Positions 18,028-27,927 of a stretch of DNA of 64,000 bases are shown here, piece by piece; position 1 is the stretch's first letter; every line of letters starts with the position of its first letter. The notes below the pieces were generated by a model. That model had not been told where the DNA came from, ran no database searches, and saw only the letters and a list, made by a program, of their open reading frames with translations. This DNA is from Rickettsiales endosymbiont of Stachyamoeba lipophora (lineage in GTDB: Bacteria > Pseudomonadota > Alphaproteobacteria > Rickettsiales > 33-17). Location: NCBI RefSeq assembly GCF_003932735.1, contig NZ_CP033611.1, forward strand, positions 62,001-126,000. The letters run 5' to 3'. Made by a program: the position numbers and the translations under genes.

Positions 18028-19955
18028 CCCTTCCCTTTGATAATTTCTTCCAGCACTTTTGGATCAGCCAAAGTGCTGGTGTCTCCAATCGCTTCAAACT
18101 CCCCTTCTGCAATTTTACGCAGAATTCTTCTCATGATTTTTCCGGAGCGCGTTTTGGGCAGATCAGCACATATTTGAATAATATCCGGAGTAGCTATAGC
18201 CCCTATAATTTTTCTAACCCAACTTTTTAACTCATCAACTATATTATCACTAGGAGCAATTTCCGGCTTTAAAACCACATAAATATATATACCCTGCCCT
18301 TTAATTTCATGTGGATATCCTACAGCTGCCGCTTCTGCCACATAATTATGCGCAACTAAGGCACTTTCCAGCTCTGCTGTGCCTAATCTATGGCCGGAGA
18401 TATTAATGACATCATCTACACGACCAGTAATCCAGTAATAATTATCGCTATCTCTTTTTGCTCCATCACCTGAGAAATAATAACCTTCAAACGGTGCAAA
18501 ATAAGTTTCATAAAATCTGTTATGATCATTTAAAATAGTGCGCGCTTGGCCCGGCCAGCTATCTTTAATACATAAATTTCCTTCGCCCTCTCCTATAACT
18601 TCCTGCGCCTCGTTATCGACAAGTATAGGGGTAATGCCAAAAAATGGATTAGTTGCAGAACCAGCTTTAAGAGGAGTAGCGCCAATAAGTGGAGTAATTA
18701 ATATACCGCCTGTTTCCGTTTGCCACCAGGTATCGACTATAGGACATCTGCTCTCTCCTACAATATCATAAAACCACTTCCACGCTTCAGGGTTGATTGG
18801 TTCGCCAACTGAACCTAATACTCTTAAGCTTTTTCTAGAGGAAGTTTGAACCAAATGATCTCCCTCTTTCTTTAAGGTTCTAATAAGCGTGGGCGCAGTA
18901 TATAAAATATTTACTTTATGCTTATCAACTATCTCCCAAGTTCGAGCATAGCTTGGATAAGAAGGTACCCCTTCGAAAATTAATGTGGTGGCCGCATTAC
19001 ATAAAGGACCATATAAAGCATAAGAATGACCCGTTACCCAACCAAGATCAGCAGTACACCAATATATCTCGCCTTCCTTATAATCAAATATATATTTATG
19101 GGTTAAAGATGCATATACAAGATAACCCCCAGTAGTATGCACTATGCCTTTAGGTTTATTAGTTGATCCTGAAGTATAAAGTATAAATAATGGATCTTCT
19201 GCATTCATAGCTTCTGGTTCACATATTTCATTATTATCTATTTTAATATCTTCATAGCAGATGTCTTTTGCTGACATTTGCACTTCATGACTTAAGTATT
19301 TTATAAGCAACACTTTCTCAACTTCTTCGCATTCTTGAACTGCAAGATCCACTTTATCTTTAAGAAGAAGAGGCTTACCACCGCGCTTACCACCATCGGC
19401 AGTAATAACTAGTTTAGCTTTAGTATCTCTGATACGATCACGCAATGAATCAGAGGAAAATCCTGCAAAAATTAGTGAATGCACTGCCCCAATTCTTGCA
19501 CAAGCAAGCATGGCATAGACTGTTTCAAGAATCATAGGTAAATAAATAACGACTATATCTCCTTTTTTAACTCCTAATTTTTTTAATTTTAATGAAAATT
19601 CATTCACATGATCGAAAAGTTCTTGGTAAGTAATGCTTTTAGTTTGATGTGGCTCATCGCCCTCCCAAATATAGGCTATTTGATTTGCCTTGGTAGGTAA
19701 ATGACGGTCAACGCAATTGAAGCACGCATTTAAAATGCCGTCTTCAAACCATTTAATATATAACTCTTCTTGTTTGAAAGAAGTGTTTTTAACTATGGTA
19801 AATTCTTTAAACCAACTAATATTTTTTGCCTGTGTTGCCCAAAATTGCTCAGGATTAGTAACCGATTCCTCATATAATTTGTGGTATTGCTCTTCATTAA
19901 TATGAGCATTTTGCCTTATGGAAGGATGGATTGCTGTTACATTTGATTGTTGCAT
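18024..19955 (-). CDS. acs: Acetyl-CoA synthetase
   Basis: AMP-forming ligase converting acetate, ATP and CoA to acetyl-CoA. The 643-residue length is typical. The ATP-binding loop [19 protein letters not shown], the A5-type motif [27 protein letters not shown] with the conserved Asp, and the C-terminal [15 protein letters not shown] are present; the Lys in SGK is the catalytic lysine that is acetylated in other bacteria. It is convergent with the second ankyrin gene with overlapping stops. It lets acetate, perhaps of host origin, feed the TCA cycle via gltA. Rickettsia species generally lack it. Confidence 0.96.
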   Translation of the reverse strand: MQQSNVTAIHPSIRQNAHINEEQYHKLYEESVTNPEQFWATQAKNISWFKEFTIVKNTSFKQEELYIKWFEDGILNACFNCVDRHLPTKANQIAYIWEGDEPHQTKSITYQELFDHVNEFSLKLKKLGVKKGDIVVIYLPMILETVYAMLACARIGAVHSLIFAGFSSDSLRDRIRDTKAKLVITADGGKRGGKPLLLKDKVDLAVQECEEVEKVLLIKYLSHEVQMSAKDICYEDIKIDNNEICEPEAMNAEDPLFILYTSGSTNKPKGIVHTTGGYLVYASLTHKYIFDYKEGEIYWCTADLGWVTGHSYALYGPLCNAATTLIFEGVPSYPSYARTWEIVDKHKVNILYTAPTLIRTLKKEGDHLVQTSSRKSLRVLGSVGEPINPEAWKWFYDIVGESRCPIVDTWWQTETGGILITPLIGATPLKAGSATNPFFGITPILVDNEAQEVIGEGEGNLCIKDSWPGQARTILNDHNRFYETYFAPFEGYYFSGDGAKRDSDNYYWITGRVDDVINISGHRLGTAELESALVAHNYVAEAAAVGYPHEIKGQGIYIYVVLKPEIAPSDNIVDELKSWVRKIIGAIATPDIIQICADLPKTRSGKIMRRILRKIAEGEFEAIGDTSTLADPKVLEEIIKGKG

Positions 19956-20283
19956 AATATAAATACCGTTTAGTTTAATATCAAAAATTTTGGCAAGCTT
20001 ATTATTTTATATAAGTAATTTATAAGTTTATTTTACAGAACCCACATTGTTACACAATAATGAAAATAGCAACCAAATCTATATTTTCTAATTTATTGAG
20101 CTTATTTATCTAAAAAGTGATAAACGATGGTGGTAATATATTATTACACACCTAAAAGCTTTTAAATTTCAACCATTAAGTTAAATTATGATAATTTTCT
20201 CGGTATCAATTAGCATCTTTACATCATATTAACTTTAATGTTAGCTTGATATTAATAATAATATTATTAATAAATAAAATATT
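19956..20283. promoter_or_regulatory. Divergent promoter region of acs and the F-box/LRR gene
   Basis: No gene. At 20229-20245 lies TTAACTTTAATGTTAGC, close to the ankyrin-gene box but with one extra spacer base and one mismatch, 40 bases before the F-box/LRR start. Otherwise only AT-rich sequence was seen. Confidence 0.35.
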
Positions 20284-22356
20284 ATGAGCAATATTACACA
20301 ATTACCAGACGCTTTAGATGATACTTTACAATATTTAGATTACCAAGAACCGCTTAATAGCACAAGTTTAGCGCACCCTTCTTTCTTACAAGCTGCAAAT
20401 ATTAATTATACTAAATTTAATGCGATAGTTACACTAAAGGAATCGAATCTTAAAAACATTAAAAGAGATATTATTCAATTCATAAAGGCTTTAGATGTAG
20501 ATAAAACCCAAAAGCAAAAAATTAAAAATAATATAAAAAATATTTGGCAACAATTGCTACAAGGCGAAATTGTTCCAGAGGAAGATTTAGAAAAACTAAA
20601 GCCTCTCTATAACAATGAGGTAATATTTACAATCCAAAGTGATACTTCTGCAAAATTTTTTCCGTTACTACAAAAATTATACCCAAACTTTAAAGTTATA
20701 CATAACATTACACAATTACCAGATGATATACTTTCAGATCATATTTTTCAGTATTTAACTTATAATGAACTGTATAGTAATAGCACAAGTTTAGTACACC
20801 CCTCTTTTTTACAAGCTGCAGGAATTAATTATACGAGATTTAATCCAGCAGCTATAGCTAAGGTATCGAAACGATTGAATCATAAAACCGTTAAAGTAGA
20901 TATTATTCGATCAATCAATGCTTTAAATATTGATAAAACTCAAAAGCAACAAATCAAAAATAATATAAGAGAGATTTGGCAGCAATTGCTACAAGGCAAC
21001 ACAGCTCCAGAGGAAGATTTAGAAAAACTAAAGCCTCTTACTAACAATGAGGTAATATTTACAAGCCATAAGGATAAGGATACTTTTGCAAAATTCTCCC
21101 CGTTACTAAAAAAATTATATCCAAACTTTAAAGTTATATACATTACTCAATTATTTTCAGATCATATTTTTCAGTATTTAACTTATAAAGAACTGTATAG
21201 TAATAGCATAAGTTTAGTACACCCCTCTTTTTTACAAGCTGTAGGAATTAATTATACAAAATTTCATCCAGCAGCTATACTAAAGGTATCGAAACGATTG
21301 AATCGTGAAACCGTTAAAGTAGATATTATTCGATCAATCAATGCTTTAAATATTGATAAAATTCAAAAGCAACAAATCAAAAATAATATAAGAGAGATTT
21401 GGCAGCAATTACTACAAGATAAAACAGTTCCAAAGGAAGCTTTAGAAAAACTAGAGCCTGTTAGTAACGATGAGGTAATATTTAATATTTATCCTATTGA
21501 CTTTACTACCTTTTCAAAGCTATCTCCGTTACTACAAAAGTTGTATCCAAAGTTTAGTAGAAATATTGAGGTCATTAGCAACATTATTCAACCACTAATT
21601 AGTGAAATAAATATAAATGATAAATTTGCTTCTAGCATATCTACTATTACGGTCACTCAATATTATACGCATAATATCGGTCCTCAATTAATTAATGATT
21701 TGCTCTCAAGCTTACATAAATGTAACAACTTACAATCCCTTAATTTAAGTTCTAATGGAATAGGAGACGATGGGATTAAATATTTAAAAAAGGCTCTATC
21801 AGATTGTACTAAGTTAGAAACTCTTAATTTAAGTTCTAATGGAATAGGAGATGAAGGGGCCAAAGAGTTAGCAGATACAATATCAAACTGTACTAGCTTA
21901 GCAAGTATTAATTTGAGCGCTAACGAGATAAGAAATGAAGGAGCTAAATATTTATCAGAAATTTGTACATTACGTACCAGCTTTTACCACCTTGATTTAA
22001 CCAATAACCAAATAGAAATGGAAACTATTGAATATTTAGCAAGAAAGCTATCACAATACGAAATATTCTCTATTGTGAAACTTTCCTTTGGCAATATCGG
22101 AGTAGAAAATGCTAGGGCTTTAGGTGAATTTATTAGTAAAATGCCATATCATTTTTTCTACATTAAGTTTAATGATAAGTTGCTTCAGAATGCTTACAAT
22201 GAATGTAGAAATCAAAGCAGCAGAGAAAAAGAGGCAGAGCATACAACAGCTATTTCCTCTACACTACCTATAACTAATAAAACTATAGAACAGAGCGGAG
22301 GCTTTGTATCTAAGCTATCTAACCAAGCTAAAACATCTATAGGGTTACAACAATAG
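20284..22356 (+). CDS. Triple F-box-like / leucine-rich repeat protein
   Basis: Encodes 690 residues. Three tandem modules of about 140 residues (start residues about 4, 142 and 287) each open with an F-box-like motif, best in module 2: ITQLPDDILSDHIFQYL then ELYSNSTSLVHPSFLQAA. This fits the F-box pattern LPxxxxxxIFxYLxxxELxxxSLVxxxF. Module 3 has lost the LP pair. Each then has a helical part (KVDIIRSINALNIDKTQKQQ, IREIWQQLLQ). Modules 2 and 3 are almost identical at DNA level. Residues about 455-640 are ribonuclease-inhibitor-type LRRs of 28 residues (LQSLNLSSNGIGDDGIKYL). F-box plus LRR is the design of eukaryotic FBXL proteins and of Ralstonia GALA effectors, which recruit Skp1 to SCF ubiquitin ligases. 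No signal peptide. Role as ubiquitin-ligase adaptor is inference. Confidence 0.8.
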   Translation: MSNITQLPDALDDTLQYLDYQEPLNSTSLAHPSFLQAANINYTKFNAIVTLKESNLKNIKRDIIQFIKALDVDKTQKQKIKNNIKNIWQQLLQGEIVPEEDLEKLKPLYNNEVIFTIQSDTSAKFFPLLQKLYPNFKVIHNITQLPDDILSDHIFQYLTYNELYSNSTSLVHPSFLQAAGINYTRFNPAAIAKVSKRLNHKTVKVDIIRSINALNIDKTQKQQIKNNIREIWQQLLQGNTAPEEDLEKLKPLTNNEVIFTSHKDKDTFAKFSPLLKKLYPNFKVIYITQLFSDHIFQYLTYKELYSNSISLVHPSFLQAVGINYTKFHPAAILKVSKRLNRETVKVDIIRSINALNIDKIQKQQIKNNIREIWQQLLQDKTVPKEALEKLEPVSNDEVIFNIYPIDFTTFSKLSPLLQKLYPKFSRNIEVISNIIQPLISEININDKFASSISTITVTQYYTHNIGPQLINDLLSSLHKCNNLQSLNLSSNGIGDDGIKYLKKALSDCTKLETLNLSSNGIGDEGAKELADTISNCTSLASINLSANEIRNEGAKYLSEICTLRTSFYHLDLTNNQIEMETIEYLARKLSQYEIFSIVKLSFGNIGVENARALGEFISKMPYHFFYIKFNDKLLQNAYNECRNQSSREKEAEHTTAISSTLPITNKTIEQSGGFVSKLSNQAKTSIGLQQ

Positions 22357-22396
22357 ATAAATAGATAATAGTAAATTTTTCTTATACTTTAGGTTT

Positions 22397-22424
22397 AAGG
22401 CTGGCTGCCATGCCAGCCTTTCTT
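22397..22424 (+). terminator. Rho-independent terminator
   Basis: AAGGCTGGC (22397-22405), loop TGCCAT, GCCAGCCTT (22412-22420), then TCTT. The 9-bp stem is perfect. It ends the F-box/LRR gene and may also serve mfd from the other side. Confidence 0.75.
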
Positions 22425-22508
22425 ATCTCTTGTAACCTATTGGCCTTTGTAATATATTTAACTCCCTAAATTTTTTAGCTATTAGCTAAATAAGGCAATA
22501 TTATATAA

Positions 22509-25500
22509 CTAAATTATATTTCCTAACATCTTCTTCATCACTTCCACCTTATGGAGATCATCCTTAAATTCACGCATAATCACAAATTTATGATCGGGGC
22601 GCAATTTGGTATTAATAGGATCTATTTTTATATAATTCAGTAACTTATCTAAGTTTTTAGGTTGGTTTTTATGAAAAGTAATAACAATTCCCTTAGGACC
22701 AGAATCAATTTTTTCTATATTAGCCTGCAAGCAAAGCTGCTTAAGCTCAATTATAGTAAATAAGTGTTTGGTATTTTCTGGAATCGGACCAAATCTATCA
22801 ATCATTTCTGCATAAAAACTATCTAACTCCTCGCGGGTAGTAATGGCAGCAATACGCCTATATAAACCCAATCTTAAGTTTAGATCGCTTACATACTTCT
22901 CAGGAATAAGCACCGGTAATCCTAGATTAATTTGCGGACTATATTTTTCATATATTTTATCTGTAGCTTCTGTAGTATGATCTTGCTTGAACCTTAATTC
23001 CTCAATAGCTTCTTTAAGCATTTCTTGATAAAGTTCAACGCCTACCTCTTTAATTTGCCCGGACTGTTCATCACCTAGTAAGTTCCCTACACCCCTTATA
23101 TCCATATCATGGCTTGCTAAACTAAATCCTGCCCCGATACTATCTAACTTACTAAGTACTTCTAGTCTTTTTTTAGCAGCGCTAGTTAATATATGAATTG
23201 GAGGAGTAGTAAAATAACAAAACGCTCTTATCTTACCTCTTCCTACTCTACCCCTCAGCTGGTAAAGTTGAGCAAGTCCTAACATATCAGCACGGTGAAT
23301 AATAATAGTATTGGCAGCAGGCACATCTAGCCCTGATTCAACAATAGTAGTAGATAATAACAGATCAAACTCACCATCATAGAACCCGTTCATGATCTTA
23401 TCCAGATCAACAGGGCTCATTTGACCGTGAGCCACCTTATATTTAATTTCTGGCACTTGCTCTTTTAAATTATCTTCTATTTGCTTTAAATCAGAAACTC
23501 TAGGAGCCACATAAAAAATCCTACCACCCCTATGCTTCTCATTTAATACAGCTTCACGCATAATGATCGGATCATATGGCATGACAAAAGTTTTAGTAGC
23601 AAGCCTATCTACTGGAGGGGTAGCAATAAGACTTAAATCTCGCATCCCTGAAATTGCCATATGCATCGTTCGAGGAATAGGCGTTGCTGAAAGGGTTAAC
23701 ACATGAATATTAGCTTTAAACTTTTTAAGCTTTTCTTTCTGTGCTACACCAAAATGTTGTTCTTCATCAATTATAACTAAATTTAAATTTTTAAATTTAA
23801 TATTTTCTGCAAGAAGTGCATGCGTACCAATAATAATATCAATGCTACCTTCAGATAATTCTGTTCTAACCTTGGTTGCTTCTTTGGCTGAGACTAACCT
23901 TGAAAGCTGTTTTATTCTTACTGGTAATCCTTCAAAGCGTTTTAAGCAATTATTATAATGCTGCCTTGCCAATAAAGTAGTAGGAGCAATAATAGCTATT
24001 TGAGATTTTTCACCATTTTGCTCAACCAATCCAAAAAGTGCTGCAAATGCTGCACGCATCGCCACTTCTGTTTTACCAAAACCAACATCACCACAAATTA
24101 AACGATCCATTGGCTTACCTGAAGTAAAATCTTGTAGAATATCATCAATTGCAGTTAATTGATCATCGGTTTCAGCATAGGGAAATTTAGTACAAAATTC
24201 TTCATAAAGGCTTAATGGCGGCATTAAACTAGGAGCCTCTTTTAAACTTCTTTCGGCTGCCAGCTTAATAATTGCTTCAGCCTGTAGTTTAATACGCTGC
24301 TTAAGTTTTGCTGTTCTGGCTTGCCATGCTGCTGTACCCAACTTATCTAAAGCAGCGCTTTCATCACTGCCATATTTCGAAAGCAAATCTATGTTTTCAA
24401 CCGGAATATATAATTTATCTTCACCTGCATAGATTAATTTTACACAATCATGCGGATGATTATTTACATTAATAGTCTCAAGCCCTATAAATTTACCAAT
24501 ACCATGATTTTTATGAACAATTAGTTCACCCTCACTAAGTGAATTTGCTTCAAGCAAGAAATTTTCAATTTTAGCTTTGCTAGTTGCCTTACGCTTTAAC
24601 TTTTCACCAAGTAAATCTTGTTCACTAACTATAATTAAATTCTCAGTTTCAAAGCCGTTAGTAATAGGAAAAATAGTAATCCCAAGAGTTTTACCACTTA
24701 CCTTGCTTAAATCATGAATATTATCAATTTCAACTATAAAGAATTCATGGTTAGTTAAAATGATTCTTAATCTCTCTAGAGAACCTGTAGAATTACAGGC
24801 AACTATTATCTTTTTTCTTTTTTTTACACCATCAGCTATTTGATATTCTTTTAGCTGTTCATATGGATTTTTAGATTTATTAAATAGCAGGGCTGCTATT
24901 TTTTGATTACTGACATTATTTGCTAAATCAAATTGTGAGAACACATTAACCTGATAAGCCTCTAAAATATCTTCTATCTCTTTGCTAGTTAAATAAAGTT
25001 GCTGAGGATTAACAGGATTATATACATTCTCCTTAGAGCTCGTATTTAATCTTAATTGATAAGTATCACTCACTTTTTTACTAAAGGTTTCTATTAATCC
25101 TATATCATCTTTATAATAATAAAATATGGGATCTGTTGGTAGATAATCAAAAAAAGTAGACAATTCTTCGTAAAAAAATGGCAACCAGTTCTCAAATCCA
25201 GGGAATTTTTGGCTTTCAACTAGATTATGATAAAGATAATCATTCTGTGTAATGGTAAACTGCTTAGTATAATTAGTTTTAAAGCTTTCTAACGCTTCAT
25301 TATCAAAGAGAATTTCATTAACCGGTAATAATGTAAAGCTATCAAGCTTACTAAGAGTAAGCTGAGTAGAAGGATCAAACTGCTTAATTTCATCAATATT
25401 ATCACCAAAAAAATCAACCCGTATCCCTACATTACCGGCGGTAACAAAATCAATAATTCCACCTCTGACTGCAAAATCTCCAACTTCATTAGCCGTTTCA

Positions 25501-25937
25501 CTGCGGTTATAGCCTAATGTAATTAACTTTTCTGTAAGATGGTCTCTACCTAGTTTAAAACCTCTAACCAACTTAATTGGCCAAATTTCTAAAATGATTT
25601 TAGGAATTAGCTTTTGTTGCAAGGCATTATAAGTAGTTACAATATTTAAGGTTTGAGTATTTTCACTAAAATTTAGCAGTTTATCCAGAATAAAAATACG
25701 TTCAGCTAAAATTTCAAAGTGAGGCGAAACCCTATCATACGGTAATGTATCCCATGCATAAAAAGGATATACTTCCTCTCCCGGTCGCAACGATTTTAAT
25801 TGATCAGTAAGTAATATCTGCTCTTCTTCATCTTTCGCTAAGATGATGTTTGTTTTATTTGAGTTGGTTTTAATTATGTTACTAACCACATACCCAAAAC
25901 TGTTTTTAGGTATATTTGCAATATAATTCTTAGCCAT
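22509..25937 (-). CDS. mfd: Transcription-repair coupling factor
   Basis: DNA translocase that removes stalled RNA polymerase and recruits UvrA. The 1142 residues cover the UvrB-like N-terminal part (FYAWDTLPYDRVSPH), the RNA-polymerase-interaction domain around residue 480 (GELIVHKNHGIGKFIGLE), and the helicase with Walker A GDVGFGKTEVAMRAA, DEEQ box and TLSATPIPRTM. VGRGKIRAFCYF and the C-terminal TRCF domain follow. The start overlaps sdhE by 8 bases. It is the last gene of a minus-strand group pmbA-msbA-sdhE-mfd. Confidence 0.97.
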   Translation of the reverse strand: MAKNYIANIPKNSFGYVVSNIIKTNSNKTNIILAKDEEEQILLTDQLKSLRPGEEVYPFYAWDTLPYDRVSPHFEILAERIFILDKLLNFSENTQTLNIVTTYNALQQKLIPKIILEIWPIKLVRGFKLGRDHLTEKLITLGYNRSETANEVGDFAVRGGIIDFVTAGNVGIRVDFFGDNIDEIKQFDPSTQLTLSKLDSFTLLPVNEILFDNEALESFKTNYTKQFTITQNDYLYHNLVESQKFPGFENWLPFFYEELSTFFDYLPTDPIFYYYKDDIGLIETFSKKVSDTYQLRLNTSSKENVYNPVNPQQLYLTSKEIEDILEAYQVNVFSQFDLANNVSNQKIAALLFNKSKNPYEQLKEYQIADGVKKRKKIIVACNSTGSLERLRIILTNHEFFIVEIDNIHDLSKVSGKTLGITIFPITNGFETENLIIVSEQDLLGEKLKRKATSKAKIENFLLEANSLSEGELIVHKNHGIGKFIGLETINVNNHPHDCVKLIYAGEDKLYIPVENIDLLSKYGSDESAALDKLGTAAWQARTAKLKQRIKLQAEAIIKLAAERSLKEAPSLMPPLSLYEEFCTKFPYAETDDQLTAIDDILQDFTSGKPMDRLICGDVGFGKTEVAMRAAFAALFGLVEQNGEKSQIAIIAPTTLLARQHYNNCLKRFEGLPVRIKQLSRLVSAKEATKVRTELSEGSIDIIIGTHALLAENIKFKNLNLVIIDEEQHFGVAQKEKLKKFKANIHVLTLSATPIPRTMHMAISGMRDLSLIATPPVDRLATKTFVMPYDPIIMREAVLNEKHRGGRIFYVAPRVSDLKQIEDNLKEQVPEIKYKVAHGQMSPVDLDKIMNGFYDGEFDLLLSTTIVESGLDVPAANTIIIHRADMLGLAQLYQLRGRVGRGKIRAFCYFTTPPIHILTSAAKKRLEVLSKLDSIGAGFSLASHDMDIRGVGNLLGDEQSGQIKEVGVELYQEMLKEAIEELRFKQDHTTEATDKIYEKYSPQINLGLPVLIPEKYVSDLNLRLGLYRRIAAITTREELDSFYAEMIDRFGPIPENTKHLFTIIELKQLCLQANIEKIDSGPKGIVITFHKNQPKNLDKLLNYIKIDPINTKLRPDHKFVIMREFKDDLHKVEVMKKMLGNII

Positions 25938-26181
25938 CGATAGTGCTTAATATCTTAGTTTTAATTAACAAATACTTATCAGGAAAAGGCACTTGATTCA
26001 TAATCCAAGCCATTATATCTGCATCAAGTTCATTTAAGAAATCAATATAAAGCTGTAATTCCACACCTGATAAGGTTTTTAAATGCTTATCAGCAAAACG
26101 TTGAAAAATAATATCCGATTCTTTACAGCCACGATGGCAGCTTCTATAATATAACTTTTTGTAGAGATTTTCATCAATCAT
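25930..26181 (-). CDS. sdhE: Succinate dehydrogenase assembly factor SdhE
   Basis: Small helical protein that promotes covalent FAD attachment to SdhA. The 83-residue length and the signature KLYYRSCHRGCKESD, containing the RG pair needed for flavinylation, identify the family. The later LDADIMAWIM also matches. It overlaps mfd by 8 bases and msbA by 8 bases, so the three are translationally coupled; sdhE upstream of mfd is a common alphaproteobacterial order. Confidence 0.92.
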   Translation of the reverse strand: MIDENLYKKLYYRSCHRGCKESDIIFQRFADKHLKTLSGVELQLYIDFLNELDADIMAWIMNQVPFPDKYLLIKTKILSTIDG

Positions 26182-27919
26182 CGGTTAAACCATATTTTTG
26201 GTATAATTGATGATAATAGCCTTTATTAGCCAAAAGCTCATCATGCTTACCTTTTTCGATTAGCTTACCAGCACTTAAAACAAAAATAATATCAGCATCA
26301 ATAATGGTAGATAACCGATGGGCAATAATGATGGTTGTTTTATTTTGACGAATCTTTTTTAAATTACTACAAATTTCATTTTCGGTAATAGCGTCTAAAG
26401 CGCTAGTTGCTTCATCTAATACTAAAATTGGGCTATTTTTTAAGATTGCTCTAGCAATGGCTACTCTTTGTCTTTGCCCGCCAGAAAGATGCACTCCACT
26501 TTGACCCACTTTAGTATTCAACCCTTGTGGTAGCATTTTAGTGAATTCAGTAATTAAGCTTAATTGTGCTGCTTCTTCAACTTCATGCTCAGTTGACTCT
26601 AACTTACCATATTTAATATTATTTAAAATACTCTCATCAAATAAACTTACTTCTTGGGTAACTAAAGTTAGAGTATTTCTTAGAGATTTTAGGGTTGCAG
26701 CTTTGATATCCTGGCCATCAATTAAAATTTTACCATACTGAGGATCAACAAATCTGAATAATAAGTTTATCAAAGTAGATTTACCGCCACCTGATTCTCC
26801 TACAATGGCTACAGTTTTACCACAGGGAATATTAAGGCAAAATTTCTCAAAAAGCTTTTCGCGATCTTGATGATTAAAATCTATCCCTTCAAAAATAATT
26901 TCACCTTGATCCACTATTAAATCAGTTGAGATGTCACTATCAACTATAGTTGGTTTAGTATCCATTAAAGCAAAAAAGCGTGCTGCTGCAGCTAACCCTT
27001 CTTGCAAAGAGGTATTTAAATCTGTGAGAGTTTTAATAGGCTTATAAGCCATAAGAGTTGCAGCAATAAAAGAGAAAAAACTTCCTGCAGTAGTAACCCC
27101 TTCTATTACCTGACTGCCTCCATACCAAATAACAAAAGCTATAGCAAATCCACTTAAAGACTCCATGATAGGAGAAGATAGAGATTCAACTCTAGCTGCC
27201 TTAATATATAAATTTAAAATTTTACTAATCATGCTGTGTGCACGATCCACTTCAAATTCTTCGCGGTTGTATGATTTAATTACCTTTAAATTTTTAAAGC
27301 TTTCATCTAATCTTGAAGTATAGTTACTTAGTTCCTCTTGTGTATGTCCTGCAATTTTCTTCATACGTTTTCCAAGTCGTATAATCGGATATATGGCTAT
27401 AGGAAAAACAGTAAATGCAAATAAGGCCAGCAACCAATTCTGATAAAACATCACGCCTATCAGAATTACTACTGAAAATAAATCTCTTGCAACCCCTGTA
27501 ATAATAGTAGATACAGTAGCCCGCATAACCGAAATGTCATTGGTAAAGCTAGATATAAGCTTTCCACTGGAATAAGTGTTAATTAACTTCATGTCTGCAT
27601 GAAGCAAGTGATTATATAGCTTGATTTGCATATCAGTTAAGATTTTTTGCCCTAGAGTTTTCATAGCAATAGTTTGAAAATAACTAGCAAAACCTTTAAC
27701 GATCGCCACTGAAAATACAGCAAAAGTTAAAACATATAACATTTCAGATTGTTGTGAGACAAAAATCTGATCTAGCATAGGCTGAATCAAATATGCATTA
27801 GCCCCAGTAGTGGCAGCCACAAGTAACATAGATAAAATTGAAAATACTATTAACAAATAATATTTGCTAACATATTCATTAAGCAACCTTGATATTAAGC
27901 TTTTAGTAGAATATTCCAT
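26174..27919 (-). CDS. msbA: MsbA-like ABC exporter
   Basis: Half-transporter of 581 residues with a six-helix membrane domain (about 1-320) fused to an ATPase. Walker A is GESGGGKSTL, the signature LSGGQRQRVAIARAI, Walker B ILVLDEATSALD and the H-loop IIAHRLSTI. Length and layout match lipid A flippase MsbA and the closely related Rickettsiales exporters; whether this organism makes lipid A cannot be told here, so a general lipid or peptide exporter remains possible. Confidence 0.85.
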   Translation of the reverse strand: MEYSTKSLISRLLNEYVSKYYLLIVFSILSMLLVAATTGANAYLIQPMLDQIFVSQQSEMLYVLTFAVFSVAIVKGFASYFQTIAMKTLGQKILTDMQIKLYNHLLHADMKLINTYSSGKLISSFTNDISVMRATVSTIITGVARDLFSVVILIGVMFYQNWLLALFAFTVFPIAIYPIIRLGKRMKKIAGHTQEELSNYTSRLDESFKNLKVIKSYNREEFEVDRAHSMISKILNLYIKAARVESLSSPIMESLSGFAIAFVIWYGGSQVIEGVTTAGSFFSFIAATLMAYKPIKTLTDLNTSLQEGLAAAARFFALMDTKPTIVDSDISTDLIVDQGEIIFEGIDFNHQDREKLFEKFCLNIPCGKTVAIVGESGGGKSTLINLLFRFVDPQYGKILIDGQDIKAATLKSLRNTLTLVTQEVSLFDESILNNIKYGKLESTEHEVEEAAQLSLITEFTKMLPQGLNTKVGQSGVHLSGGQRQRVAIARAILKNSPILVLDEATSALDAITENEICSNLKKIRQNKTTIIIAHRLSTIIDADIIFVLSAGKLIEKGKHDELLANKGYYHQLYQKYGLTDD

Positions 27920-27927
27920 AAATTTTA

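Larger units (their letters stand above)
12835..18125. repeat. Tandem duplication: ankyrin gene plus acs tail
   Basis: Copy A runs from about 12835 to 15103 and copy B from about 15325 to 18125. Both contain the same upstream region, an ankyrin gene with near-identical start and a 102-base acs 3' end (15002-15103 and 18024-18125, six differences by my count, no gaps). The copies differ in ankyrin repeat number. The junction between them holds unrelated sequence (15104 to about 15324). Confidence 0.85.
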
